NCBI GenBank assembly: GCA_903899885.1
Contig: CAIULK010000066.1
Location: forward strand, 1 to 34,670
Reading direction: 5' to 3'
Source of the DNA: an uncultured Rhodospirillaceae bacterium
Lineage (GTDB): Bacteria > Pseudomonadota > Alphaproteobacteria > Rhodospirillales > Magnetospirillaceae
DNA: 34,670 bases
Part shown: positions 9,929-18,102 of the stretch, piece by piece
How the letters are laid out: each line of letters starts with the position of its first letter
How positions within the stretch are numbered: the stretch's first letter is position 1
Notes under the pieces: model-generated
What the model was told of the DNA's origin: nothing
Database searches by the model: none
The model's input: the letters and a program-made list of their open reading frames with translations, nothing else
Translations under genes and position numbers: made by a program

Positions 9929-11307
9929 TTCGTAAGACTCTGATTGTGACGGGCGCGTTGGCGTTTCTTGCCGCAAGCCTGCCGTTTGATTCGGTCCATG
10001 CCGCCGAGCGCAAGGAATCCTACAAGCTCCTCGATCTGTTCGGAGATGTCTTCGAACGGGTGCGCCAGGAATATGTCGATCCCGTCAACGACGAGGAACT
10101 GATCGAAGCGGCGTTGAACGGAATGTTGACTTCGCTCGATCCCCATTCGGGCTATCTCAACCCGAAAAACTCGCGCGACATGGATATCAATACCAAAGGC
10201 GAGTTCGGCGGCCTCGGCATCGAGGTGACTATGGAAAATGGCTGGGTCAAGGTGGTCTCGCCGATCGACGACACCCCGGCCTTTCGCGCGGGTATCCAGC
10301 CCGGTGATTTCATCACCCACATCGATGGAGAACCGGTGCAGGGCCTGACCCTGTCGGACGCGGTCGATCACATGCGCGGCCCGCCCAACACCGACATCAA
10401 GCTGACCGTGCGCCGCTCGCATGTCGAGCCGTTCGACGTCAAGCTGACCCGGGCGGTGATCAAGATTCAGACCGTGCGTTCGCATCTCGAAGGCACGATC
10501 GGTTATGTCCGCATTACTCAATTCGCCCAAACCACCGACACCGACCTGAAGCGCAACATCGCCCAACTGAAGAAAGACGCGGGCGCCAAGCAGCCGGTTG
10601 GCTATGTCATCGATCTGCGCAACAACCCCGGCGGTCTGCTGGATCAAGCGATCGCGGTGTCCGGCGATTTCATCGAAAAGGGCGAGATCGTCTCGACCCG
10701 CTCGCGCCGGCCCGAGGATACCCAGCGGTACTTTGCCCATGCGGGCGATCTGACCGACGGCGCGCCCTTGGTGGTTCTGATCAACGACGGCTCGGCCTCG
10801 GCCTCGGAAATCGTGGCCGGCGCGCTGCAAGACCATCACCGCGCGGTGATCATGGGCACGCGTTCGTTTGGCAAGGGATCGGTGCAGACCTTGATCCCGC
10901 TGCCCGGTCACGGGTCGATGCGGTTGACCACGGCGCGCTATTTCACGCCGTCGGGCCGCTCGATCCAGGCGGTCGGCATCGAGCCCGACATCAAGGTGTT
11001 GCAGTCCAAGGTGCAGCCGATTTCGTTGCCCGACAACGAACGCCGCTCGGAATCAAAGCTGCGCGGCTCGCTGCCCAACCCGGACGGCAAGGGCAAGGCG
11101 GATGGCGCCAAGGGCAGGGACGATCAAGCGGCCTCGGTCGCGCCGGCCGAACCCGGCGATGCATCCACCGAAAGCGGCAAGGCCGCTGGAGCCGCCGCCT
11201 TGGCCGCCATCAAGCTGGGCGATCCCGCCCAGGATTATCAGATGGCTCGTGCGCTGGATTTGTTGCGCGGCGTGTCCTTGTACCGGTCCTCCAGCGCCGC
11301 GAACTAG
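9925..11307 (+). CDS. ctpA: Carboxy-terminal processing protease CtpA-like (S41)
   Basis: This periplasmic serine protease is of the C-terminal processing family; members trim or degrade envelope proteins, including cell-wall hydrolases. 460 aa, with a signal peptide (1-26, ending VHAAE). The PDZ domain spans about 90-165 (GGLGIEVTMENGW, AGIQPGDFITHIDG). In the S41 core, the catalytic serine is Ser292 in NDGSASASEIVAGAL and the general-base lysine is Lys317 in RSFGKGSVQT. The 25-residue spacing is as in known members. The C-terminal extension (about 360-430) is low-complexity, rich in Gly/Ala/Lys. It is coupled to the EnvC-like gene by a 4-base overlap, and the next gene starts immediately after its stop. 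Confidence 0.93.
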   Translation: MIRKTLIVTGALAFLAASLPFDSVHAAERKESYKLLDLFGDVFERVRQEYVDPVNDEELIEAALNGMLTSLDPHSGYLNPKNSRDMDINTKGEFGGLGIEVTMENGWVKVVSPIDDTPAFRAGIQPGDFITHIDGEPVQGLTLSDAVDHMRGPPNTDIKLTVRRSHVEPFDVKLTRAVIKIQTVRSHLEGTIGYVRITQFAQTTDTDLKRNIAQLKKDAGAKQPVGYVIDLRNNPGGLLDQAIAVSGDFIEKGEIVSTRSRRPEDTQRYFAHAGDLTDGAPLVVLINDGSASASEIVAGALQDHHRAVIMGTRSFGKGSVQTLIPLPGHGSMRLTTARYFTPSGRSIQAVGIEPDIKVLQSKVQPISLPDNERRSESKLRGSLPNPDGKGKADGAKGRDDQAASVAPAEPGDASTESGKAAGAAALAAIKLGDPAQDYQMARALDLLRGVSLYRSSSAAN

Positions 11308-12570
11308 ATGCTGCCGTTTGATCCAGACGAGGATTTTATCCGGCCGGTCGGGGTGTCATCCCCGGCCGGCCGTTTTTCCATCGGTCCCCGCCAGATCATC
11401 ACGGTTCTTTTGGTCTTGCTGTTGGGCGGGGCCTTGGGCACGGGCGCTTATTTCCTGTCGGACTATGACGCACGCGATCTGATCGGCCTGCTCGATATCG
11501 CCGATATGCAGGGGCCCGCCCTGAAACTGCGGCTTCCCGGCCATGAAAACGACGAGCCATCGTCCGGCGAACTGTTGAGCCCGCCGAAGCCCGACACCGC
11601 CACGCCGGCCCCCGCCGCCGCCGTTGTCCGCAAGCCGGCCGACAAACCGGCCGAGATATTGGCGAAAGCCGCTCCCTCGCCGCCGCCGCTTTCCTCTGGC
11701 CCGGTCGATGTCGCGGTTCCGGCCATCCCCACCGCGCGCAACGCCGAGGCCCCGCCGACGTTGGACGATCTTCCGGCTCCGGCCGAGGCCGAAAGCCTCG
11801 CCGCCGCGCCGGTCAAGGAGATGACCATCGATTCGCCGCAAGGCCCCCTGCCGGTGATCGCCGCCGATGGCCGTCAAGCCTGGAAGGTATATGCCCGCCC
11901 GTTCTCCGGCCCGGCCGGCCGGCCCCGGATCGCGGTGGTGGTGACCGATTTGGGGTTGGACCGCAACGCCACCGACGCCGCCATCGCGCGATTGCCGGCC
12001 GAGGTTTCGCTGGCTTTCAGTCCCTATTCCAGCGACGTCGAGAAATGGATCAAACGGGCCCGCGACGCCGGGCACGAGGCGCTAATGACCCTGCCGGTCG
12101 AACCGCCGGGCTATCCGGCCAGCGATCCCGGTCCGCTGGGGCTGCTGTCGGTGGCGGCGCCGCGCGACAACCAAACCCATCTGGAACAGATTTTGGCCCA
12201 TGGTCCGGGGACGGCCGGTGTCGTGGCGGCGGCCTCGCCCTTCACGATGTCGGACCGGATGGCGCCGGTTTTGGCGACCTTGTTGCAGCGCGGGCTTTTG
12301 TATATCGGCGATGGCGCGCGGACCGGGCGGGTGCCCGCCGCCGCCGGGGTGACCATGGTGATCGATCAAGACCCCTGGCGCGACGCCATCGAGGCGCGGC
12401 TCGCCGCCGCCGAAGGGGTGGCAAAAGCGCAAGGCGCAGTGGTTTTGCTGGCCTCGGCCCGTCCGGTGACCTTGGATCGTCTGGCCGCTTGGTTCGGCGG
12501 CTTCGCCGACAAGGGCCTTAGCCTGGCACCGGTTTCATCCGTCGTTCAACCACCGGGGAAATCGGGATGA
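11308..12570 (+). CDS. YibQ-like divergent polysaccharide deacetylase family protein
   Basis: This 420-aa protein has one membrane segment near the N-terminus (about residues 29-50, IITVLLVLLLGGALGTGAYF). An Ala/Pro-rich linker runs to about 190. The C-terminal domain resembles the divergent polysaccharide deacetylase family (RPRIAVVVTDLGLDRNATDA, LPAEVSLAFSPYS, HEALMTLPVEP). Many members lack the full metal site of true deacetylases, so activity on glycans is not assured. The likely location is the periplasm, anchored in the inner membrane. The gene directly follows the ctpA stop, and its own stop overlaps rppH as ATGA. The envC / ctpA / yibQ order suggests a shared envelope-remodelling role. 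Confidence 0.85.
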   Translation: MLPFDPDEDFIRPVGVSSPAGRFSIGPRQIITVLLVLLLGGALGTGAYFLSDYDARDLIGLLDIADMQGPALKLRLPGHENDEPSSGELLSPPKPDTATPAPAAAVVRKPADKPAEILAKAAPSPPPLSSGPVDVAVPAIPTARNAEAPPTLDDLPAPAEAESLAAAPVKEMTIDSPQGPLPVIAADGRQAWKVYARPFSGPAGRPRIAVVVTDLGLDRNATDAAIARLPAEVSLAFSPYSSDVEKWIKRARDAGHEALMTLPVEPPGYPASDPGPLGLLSVAAPRDNQTHLEQILAHGPGTAGVVAAASPFTMSDRMAPVLATLLQRGLLYIGDGARTGRVPAAAGVTMVIDQDPWRDAIEARLAAAEGVAKAQGAVVLLASARPVTLDRLAAWFGGFADKGLSLAPVSSVVQPPGKSG

Positions 12571-13055
12571 CCCATCATCTGGCCTATGATCATCGTCCCT
12601 ATCGCTTGGGGGTCGGCATCGTTTTGTTCAACGCCGAGGGGCTGGTGTTCGCCGCCCGGCGCAAGGATACGAAGGAACCCGCCTGGCAATTCCCGCAAGG
12701 CGGCATCGACGCCGAGGAAGAACCGGCCGAGGCGATGCTGCGCGAGCTGGGCGAGGAAATCGGCACCAGCAACGTGACGATCCTGGCCGAAACCAAGGAT
12801 TGGCTGTCCTACGACCTGCCCGTCGATCTGGCCGACCGGATGTGGCACGGCCTGTTCCGGGGGCAGCGCCAGAAATGGTTCGCCGCCCGCTTCCTGGGCA
12901 CGGACGGCGATATCAATGTCGAGACCAAACACCCGGAATTCTTGGAATGGCGCTGGATGCCCTTGGCCGAGGTGCCTGCCTTGATCGTGCCCTTCAAGCG
13001 CGGGCTTTACGACGCGGTGGTACGGGAATTCGCGCGCTTCGCGGTTCCGGGGTGA
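12567..13055 (+). CDS. rppH: RNA pyrophosphohydrolase (Nudix)
   Basis: RppH removes pyrophosphate from the 5' end of mRNAs and so starts their decay. The 162-aa length is normal for the family. The Nudix box runs from Gly45 to Gly66, with Glu51, Arg59-Glu60 and Glu63-Glu64 in the pattern Gx5Ex7REUxEExG. The family-typical starts YRLGVGIVLFN and EPAWQFPQGGID precede it, and LEWRWMPLAEVP is near the end. Some alphaproteobacterial relatives are named as dinucleoside polyphosphate hydrolases; the sequence alone does not separate these. It is the last gene of the gpmI chain and faces vapC, with about eight bases between the stops. Confidence 0.93.
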   Translation: MTHHLAYDHRPYRLGVGIVLFNAEGLVFAARRKDTKEPAWQFPQGGIDAEEEPAEAMLRELGEEIGTSNVTILAETKDWLSYDLPVDLADRMWHGLFRGQRQKWFAARFLGTDGDINVETKHPEFLEWRWMPLAEVPALIVPFKRGLYDAVVREFARFAVPG

Positions 13056-13063
13056 GGCGGGAA

Positions 13064-13447
13064 TCATCCCCCCGCCGATTTCGGGACGTAGTGGACACCG
13101 GGCAGCTTTTCGAAGTGGCGGTCGCAGGTCAGAAGATCGGCGCCATGGGCCAAGGCCGTGGCGTAAACGATGGCATCCGCCGTCGCCAATTTGTGCCGGG
13201 TGCATAAGGCGGATGCCGACAACGCGATGTCGGTGTCAAGATCGGCGACCACACAGGTTTCGGTAAAGGCGATGACCTGATCGGCCTTGTCCTCGCCCGC
13301 TTCGCGGGTCAGCCATTTCGAGAGTTCAAGCTGCACGATGGTTGGGACAAGCCACAGGTCGCGGTCCGGCAGACGGGTGGCGATCACACCGCCAACGGAC
13401 GAGCCGAGCAACCACTCGATCCAGGCCGACGTATCGACCAGCCGCAT
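13064..13447 (-). CDS. vapC: PIN-domain ribonuclease toxin, VapC family
   Basis: This 127-aa PIN domain has all four acidic active-site residues: Asp5 (LVDTSAWIEWLL), Glu41 (IVQLELSKW), Asp91 (ATADAIVYATA) and Asp109 (LLTCDRHFEKL). Such toxins cut RNA, often tRNA or rRNA, when the antitoxin is lost. Its ATG shares one base with the vapB stop (TGATG), the usual tightly coupled arrangement. The pair sits on the strand opposite the flanking housekeeping genes. The catalytic set is intact, so the toxin is probably active; its RNA target cannot be inferred. Confidence 0.92.
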   Translation of the reverse strand: MRLVDTSAWIEWLLGSSVGGVIATRLPDRDLWLVPTIVQLELSKWLTREAGEDKADQVIAFTETCVVADLDTDIALSASALCTRHKLATADAIVYATALAHGADLLTCDRHFEKLPGVHYVPKSAGG

Positions 13448-13665
13448 CAGACGCGGTCCGTCCGATCGCGGTAGCCGTCCGGCCGCGCGCCCTTCGCCAG
13501 ACCGGCCAGATCCGCCCGTTCGGGAACCGGAACCAGCAACACCCCTTCGCCCTTCGGAATGAAGGCGAATTCCTGTCCCGCCCGCCACTGCCGGGGGGTG
13601 CGTACCGCCTTGGGAATGCAAATCTGGAATTTGGCGGATAGCTTCGCGGTGTCCTTGCTGCTCAC
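13447..13665 (-). CDS. vapB: AbrB/MazE-type antitoxin, VapB-like
   Basis: This 72-aa partner lies upstream of vapC. The N-terminal half (KLSAKFQICIPKAVRTPRQW, then GQEFAFIPKGEGVLLVPVP) is a SpoVT/AbrB swapped-hairpin DNA-binding domain. The charged C-terminal tail (residues about 50-72) would bind and block the toxin. The start is GTG at 13665, decided by a strong GGAGG at 13676-13672 with six bases between. Antitoxins of this class normally repress their own promoter with the toxin as co-repressor. The palindrome at 13676-13685 overlapping the ribosome binding site is a candidate operator. Confidence 0.88.
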   Translation of the reverse strand: MSSKDTAKLSAKFQICIPKAVRTPRQWRAGQEFAFIPKGEGVLLVPVPERADLAGLAKGARPDGYRDRTDRV

Positions 13666-13675
13666 TACGCACCTC

Positions 13676-13685
13676 CGATCGATCG
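13676..13685. promoter_or_regulatory. Palindrome CGATCGATCG, candidate VapBC operator
   Basis: A perfect 10-bp palindrome lies in the divergent gap between vapB and ubiT and touches the vapB ribosome binding site. Autoregulation through such sites is usual for VapBC pairs. The motif is short and could be chance in a GC-rich genome. Confidence 0.3.
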
Positions 13686-13800
13686 ATTGACCGTAAGACG
13701 ATAACACACTCTGGCGACCCCGCATGTCGGATTCGTTGACGTGAAACGGCGTGCTGGTGCATCCTTCGATCCCTTCGCCCGTTTCCAAGAGTTCCGTTTG

Positions 13801-14487
13801 ATGTCGAACCCGTCTCCCCGTTTGGAACCGAAATCCGGGCATGCGCCGTTTTCGCCCGCCTTGCTGCTGGGTTTGGCGCTGCGGCCGGTGCGGCCCTCGC
13901 TGTTGCAGCCCGCGTTCGACGCGGGCTTGCGCGCCGTCGTCCGCCGTCACCCCGATATGTTCGAGCGGATGGGGTCGTTCGGCGACGCCGCCGTTTGTCT
14001 GGACCCGGTCGACCTGCCCTTCGTCTTGCTGATGGAGCCGCATGCGACCGAGCCGCGCTTGACCGTGCGCGCCAGCATCGAGCCCGAGGAAGTCTCGGCC
14101 ACCATCCGGGGGCCGATGGCCACGTTGATCGCCTTGGCCGAGGGCCGGGTCGATGGCGACGCGCTGTTCTTCTCGCGCGAGTTGGTCGTCGAGGGCGATA
14201 CCGAGGTGATCGTTGCGCTGCGCAACGCCATCGACGGCGCCGGTTTGGATTTGATGGGCGATCTGTTGCGCGGTTTGGGGCCCTTTGCCGGTCCGGTGCG
14301 CGGCGTCGGTAATTTGGCCGCGTCCTTGTTCGGGTGGGTCGGCGACGAGGTCGAATCGCTGCGCCGGTCGTTGATCGCCCGGGCCTTGGCGGCGGCCGAT
14401 GCCCAAAACGCCCGTTTGGCCGAATTGGAGGCCGAAGTGGCCAGCTTGCGCAAACAGGTCCGCGCCAAGGGGCGCGCCGCGTCATGA
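13801..14487 (+). CDS. ubiT: UbiT-like SCP2 lipid-carrier protein for O2-independent ubiquinone synthesis
   Basis: This 228-aa protein has an SCP2 sterol-carrier-like domain over about 40-160 (VRRHPDMFERMGSFGDAAVC, PRLTVRASIEPEEVSATIRG, ALFFSRELVVEGDTEVIVAL). A helical, coiled-coil tail follows (ARLAELEAEVASLRKQV). UbiT carries hydrophobic ubiquinone intermediates and works with UbiU and UbiV, the next two genes; that neighbourhood makes the call firm. I chose the ATG at 13801; the frame is open back to a GTG at 13741, but neither start has a strong ribosome binding site. The stop overlaps ubiU as ATGA. I saw no clear FNR/ANR box in the upstream gap, though anaerobic control would be expected. 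Confidence 0.87.
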   Translation: MSNPSPRLEPKSGHAPFSPALLLGLALRPVRPSLLQPAFDAGLRAVVRRHPDMFERMGSFGDAAVCLDPVDLPFVLLMEPHATEPRLTVRASIEPEEVSATIRGPMATLIALAEGRVDGDALFFSRELVVEGDTEVIVALRNAIDGAGLDLMGDLLRGLGPFAGPVRGVGNLAASLFGWVGDEVESLRRSLIARALAAADAQNARLAELEAEVASLRKQVRAKGRAAS

Positions 14488-15482
14488 GCGATCTGGAACG
14501 CCCCGAACTGGTCTGCCCGGCCGGCACCCCGGCGGCGCTGCAAAGCGCGGTCGATGCCGGGGCCGACGCGGTCTATCTGGGATTTCGCGATGAAACCAAC
14601 GCCCGGAACTTTCCCGGCCTGAATTTCAATCGCAAGGAACTGGAAGCGGGAATCGCCTATGCCCATGAGCGGGGCGCCAAGATCTTGGTGGCGATCAACA
14701 CCTTCCCCCGCGCCGGGACCCCGGAAATCTGGCACAAGGCGGTGGACGACGCGGTGACCTTGGGCGCCGACGCCCTGATTTTGGCCGATATCGGCCTGAT
14801 CGGTTATGCCGCCCGCACGCATCCCCAGGCCCGTTTGCATCTGTCGGTGCAGGCCGCCGCCTCGAACCCGGAATCGATCCGCTTTTACGCCGAGCGCTTC
14901 GGCGTGCGCCGCGTCGTGCTGCCGCGCGTGCTGACGGTGCAAGAAATCGCCGCGCTGAACCCGCGCATCCGCCCGGTCGAGACCGAGGTGTTCGTGTTCG
15001 GCGGCCTGTGCGTGATGGCCGAGGGGCGGTGCGCGCTCAGCTCCTACGCCACCGGGCGTTCGCCCAACATGAACGGCGTGTGTTCGCCGGCCGGCCATGT
15101 CCGCTATGTCGAAACCGCCGAGGGGATTTCCTCGGAACTGGGCGGCTTCACCATCAACCGCTTCGGGCGGGGTGAGCAGGCGGGCTATCCCACCTTGTGC
15201 AAGGGCCGCTTCCAGGCGCACGGCAAGACCAGCTATCTGTTCGAGGAACCGACCTCGCTGAACACGCTGGCGATGCTGCCCGATTTGATCAAGGCCGGGG
15301 TAACCGCCTTCAAGATCGAGGGCCGCCAGCGCGGCCGCGCCTATGTCGGCGCGGTGGTCCGCGCCTTCCGGGCCGGTGTCGATGCCGCCTTGGCCGGGAA
15401 ACCGATGCCCGAGATCAATCTCGACGACATAACCGAGGGCGGCCGTCAAACGACCGGCGCCTATGAGAGGGCGTGGCGGTGA
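14484..15482 (+). CDS. ubiU: UbiU, U32 family subunit of the O2-independent ubiquinone hydroxylase
   Basis: UbiU forms a heterodimer with UbiV that carries 4Fe-4S clusters and hydroxylates the ubiquinone ring without oxygen, using prephenate as oxygen donor in E. coli. 332 aa. The U32 TIM-barrel start is ELVCPAGTPAALQSAVDAGA. The four cluster cysteines are Cys176, Cys183, Cys200 and Cys239 (FGGLCVMAEGRC, MNGVCSPAG, LCKGRF). Their spacing of 7, 17 and 39 is the same as that reported for E. coli UbiU. The start and stop overlap ubiT (ATGA) and ubiV (GTGA), so the three genes are a tight translational unit. Old annotations may call this a collagenase-like peptidase. Confidence 0.95.
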   Translation: MSDLERPELVCPAGTPAALQSAVDAGADAVYLGFRDETNARNFPGLNFNRKELEAGIAYAHERGAKILVAINTFPRAGTPEIWHKAVDDAVTLGADALILADIGLIGYAARTHPQARLHLSVQAAASNPESIRFYAERFGVRRVVLPRVLTVQEIAALNPRIRPVETEVFVFGGLCVMAEGRCALSSYATGRSPNMNGVCSPAGHVRYVETAEGISSELGGFTINRFGRGEQAGYPTLCKGRFQAHGKTSYLFEEPTSLNTLAMLPDLIKAGVTAFKIEGRQRGRAYVGAVVRAFRAGVDAALAGKPMPEINLDDITEGGRQTTGAYERAWR

Positions 15483-16405
15483 GCGATTCCTTGATGACCC
15501 TGGGTCCGGTGCTGTTTAACTGGTCACCCGAGGCGTGGCGTGATTTCCATTTCCGCATCGCCGACGAGGCGGATGTCGATACCGTCTGTCTGGGCGAGGT
15601 GGTGTGCTCGAAGCGCCTGCCCTTCCTGATGCCGCATTTCCCCGACGTCATCGAGCGTTTGACCAAGGCGGGCAAGGAGGTGGTGCTGTCCTCGTTGGCC
15701 CTGATCATGACCGACCGCGAGCTGGAGCAAGCCCGCGAACTGGCGGCGACGGAAGGCTTGCTGGTCGAGGCCAACGATGTCTCGGTCGCCTCGCTGCGGG
15801 CCGGGCGGCCGTTCGTGGTGGGGCCGATGGTCAATGTCTATAACGAAGGCACGCTGGCGGCGTTCGAGGAGATGGGCGCCTCGCGGGTTTGTCTGCCCGC
15901 CGAACTGCCCGCCCCGGTGATCAAGATTCTGGCGGAAGGGACCAAGGCCGAGATCGAGGTTCAGGCCTTCGGACGGTTGCCGCTGGCGATTTCGGCCCGC
16001 TGCTACGCGGCGCGGGCTCGTAATCTGGCCAAGGACAGCTGTCAATATGTCTGCAATCTCGATCCCGACGGGATGGAGGTCGATACCCTTGACGACGAAC
16101 CGTTCCTGGCGGTCAACGGTACCCAGACGATGTCCTACCATTACCTCAATCTGCTGTTCGAGCTGACCGCCTTGCGCAAGGCTGGGGTCAAGCGGTTCCG
16201 GCTGTGGCCGCAGACCGTCGACATGGTCGCGGTGGCGGCCTTGTTCCGGGCGGTGGCGAACGGGGCGATGGACCCGGCCGAAGCCTCGGCCCGGTTAACG
16301 GGTCTTTGCCCCGACGCCGAATTCGCCAACGGTTATATCCGGGGGCGCGAGGGGCACGTCTTTATCGACGACGATGGGGACGCCCCCTTGTTCCCAGGCG
16401 ATTAG
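15479..16405 (+). CDS. ubiV: UbiV, U32 family subunit of the O2-independent ubiquinone hydroxylase
   Basis: This is the partner of UbiU in anaerobic ubiquinone synthesis. 308 aa from the GTG at 15479, which overlaps the ubiU stop as GTGA; a GTG two codons earlier is also possible. Candidate cluster cysteines are Cys37 or Cys43 (VCLGEVVCSKR), Cys175, Cys188 and Cys192 (ISARCYAARA, DSCQYVC). The family has one N-terminal cysteine and three in this central region, so the set is complete. The start MTLGPVLFNW is typical of UbiV. The pair is needed only under low oxygen, which indicates facultative anaerobic growth with ubiquinone. Confidence 0.93.
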   Translation: MSDSLMTLGPVLFNWSPEAWRDFHFRIADEADVDTVCLGEVVCSKRLPFLMPHFPDVIERLTKAGKEVVLSSLALIMTDRELEQARELAATEGLLVEANDVSVASLRAGRPFVVGPMVNVYNEGTLAAFEEMGASRVCLPAELPAPVIKILAEGTKAEIEVQAFGRLPLAISARCYAARARNLAKDSCQYVCNLDPDGMEVDTLDDEPFLAVNGTQTMSYHYLNLLFELTALRKAGVKRFRLWPQTVDMVAVAALFRAVANGAMDPAEASARLTGLCPDAEFANGYIRGREGHVFIDDDGDAPLFPGD

Positions 16406-16492
16406 GGCGGCATACTACGAAAGATCAAGAAGGCCTAGGGCAGGTACCGCGAACGCGGGTTCGGTAAACAAGGCAGGCGGACGGGACTGCGG

Positions 16493-17521
16493 ATGGCAGC
16501 GGTAGGAAAAAACAGGCCTGGCAACGACAACGCCGAGGAAATCGATACCGAAAATATAGTTCGGTTCGAGCATAAGTTTTTCGCGTCGTTCCAGGACATA
16601 TACTTTCGTATGACCGATTCGGGCGAGGCGGTGGCGGTTGTCAAACTCGCCAACAACGATGCCATTTTGTCGTTAGACGGGATCAAGCGCGAGTTCATGC
16701 TGCGCGATGATTCGTTTGATTCCAAGATGTTGGACAGGATCACCGAGGGTTTGAAATTCGTGCGCGGCCTGCGCACCGGCGATGCGCTGCCCAAGGAAAT
16801 CGTTAACCGCGAGGCGTCGTGGTCGCCGCAAGACCGCCATATCCGTATCGCCCGCCAGCGTTTGACCATGCAGCTGGTGACCTGGCTGACCGGTGACGAG
16901 CATATCTTCACCTCGGTCGAGGAATTGATGCAGCTGGCCGATGATCCGCAGGTTAAGAAGAACGTGTCGCTGGCCTTCTCGGAAGCCGCCGAGGCACTGG
17001 GCCTGGGCCGCGATCGCCGTGAAGAGGTGGTCCGCTACATCGAGGTCCTCGCCAAGGAACTGGCCTATATCGAGGCCGAGCGCGACATGTTCGCCGAAAT
17101 CAAGAAAATCGACGAGAAGATCCAGGGCCTGCGCCGCATCTACAGCGCCGAGCGCGGCATGATGGACACCGTCGATCAAGTCGCTCGCCTGTCGCAGCGG
17201 GCAATGAAGCTGTTCCAGGATTTCTTCGATCAGATCGATGCGCAGACCGGCGAGATCCTGGCCATGCTGAAGAACATCGACAATCAGGTCGATTATATCC
17301 GCAAGGTGCGCGACGAACTGCACTGCCGCCTGTTCCCGTGGGAAGACATCATTCCCGTCTGGAAAAAGGTGTTCGTGATCAAGTCGGATGAATCGACCAA
17401 CCGGCTGCGCGACATCTATCAGTTCCTGGCGCCGCGCTTCATGCAAGTTCACGAATGGGTGCTGGTCACCAAGCGCGGATTTGAAAAGGCCAAGCCGATC
17501 GGCGGCCAGATGCGCTGGTGA
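16493..17521 (+). CDS. Unrecognised 342-aa coiled-coil-rich protein coupled to queE
   Basis: I do not recognise this family. It has no signal peptide or membrane segment. The N-terminal 100 residues are mixed alpha/beta (FEHKFFASFQDIYFRMTDSG, AVAVVKLANNDAILSLDGIK). From about 110 it is mainly long charged helices (VVRYIEVLAKELAYIEAERD, AEIKKIDEKIQGLRRIYSAE). The C-terminal part contains RLFPWEDIIPVWKKVFVIK and ends with a basic region. The ATG at 16493 follows a GGACGGGA stretch. Its stop overlaps the queE GTG as GTGA, so the two proteins are probably made together. A second unknown gene lies just beyond queD. The function is unknown, and no nucleotide-binding or catalytic motif is visible. 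Confidence 0.75.
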   Translation: MAAVGKNRPGNDNAEEIDTENIVRFEHKFFASFQDIYFRMTDSGEAVAVVKLANNDAILSLDGIKREFMLRDDSFDSKMLDRITEGLKFVRGLRTGDALPKEIVNREASWSPQDRHIRIARQRLTMQLVTWLTGDEHIFTSVEELMQLADDPQVKKNVSLAFSEAAEALGLGRDRREEVVRYIEVLAKELAYIEAERDMFAEIKKIDEKIQGLRRIYSAERGMMDTVDQVARLSQRAMKLFQDFFDQIDAQTGEILAMLKNIDNQVDYIRKVRDELHCRLFPWEDIIPVWKKVFVIKSDESTNRLRDIYQFLAPRFMQVHEWVLVTKRGFEKAKPIGGQMRW

Positions 17522-18102
17522 TTTATCGGGTTGCGGAGATTTTCGCCTCGCTTCAGGGCGAGGGCGCGCAAGCCGGTCACTCCGCCGTGTTCTTGCGCTT
17601 CGCGGGCTGCAATCTGGCCTGCGATTTTTGCGACACCGATCACGGGGAGGAAGCGGTTTTTTCCGGCCCCGATTCCCTGGCCGACGCGGTCGCCGGGGCG
17701 TGGATGGGCGGCGAGGCCCATCGGCTGTGCGTGGCGACCGGCGGCGAGCCGGCCTTGCAATTGGACGCTCCCTTGATCGAGGCCCTGCACCGCCGGGGAT
17801 TCCGGGTGGCGGTCGAGACCAACGGCACCGTGCCGTTGCCCGCCGGGCTCGATTGGATCTGCGTCAGTCCCAAGGCGGGCGAGGATCTGGTGGTGCGGAC
17901 CGGCGACGAGTTGAAATTGCCCTATCCCCAGCCGGGGGCTCCGCCCGAGGCGTTTGGAAATCTGGCGTTCCGGCATCGTTTCTTGCAGCCGATCGATGGC
18001 CCCGACCGGCAAGCCCATACCCGGTCGGCAGTTGCCTATTGCCTTCGTCACCCGGAATGGCGACTCTCGGTCCAAATCCACAAGCAGATTGGCATCCGTT
18101 GA
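17518..18102 (+). CDS. queE: 7-carboxy-7-deazaguanine synthase QueE
   Basis: This radical SAM enzyme converts 6-carboxytetrahydropterin to 7-carboxy-7-deazaguanine in the preQ0/queuosine pathway. 194 aa, slightly short as usual for the family. The N-terminus contains IFASLQGEGAQAGHSAVFLR. The 4Fe-4S cysteines are Cys31, Cys35 and Cys38 in CNLACDFCDTD (CxxxCxxC). A later GGEPALQLDAPLI is the SAM-binding GGEP motif, and VETNGT follows. The start is GTG at 17518, overlapping the stop of the unknown upstream gene. The end overlaps queD as TTGA. No queC or queF is seen in this window. Confidence 0.94.
   Translation: MIYRVAEIFASLQGEGAQAGHSAVFLRFAGCNLACDFCDTDHGEEAVFSGPDSLADAVAGAWMGGEAHRLCVATGGEPALQLDAPLIEALHRRGFRVAVETNGTVPLPAGLDWICVSPKAGEDLVVRTGDELKLPYPQPGAPPEAFGNLAFRHRFLQPIDGPDRQAHTRSAVAYCLRHPEWRLSVQIHKQIGIR

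Noticed and set aside
13947-15449. Minus-strand open frame of 500 codons
   Set aside because: It is antisense to ubiT and ubiU, whose families and cysteine spacing are clear.
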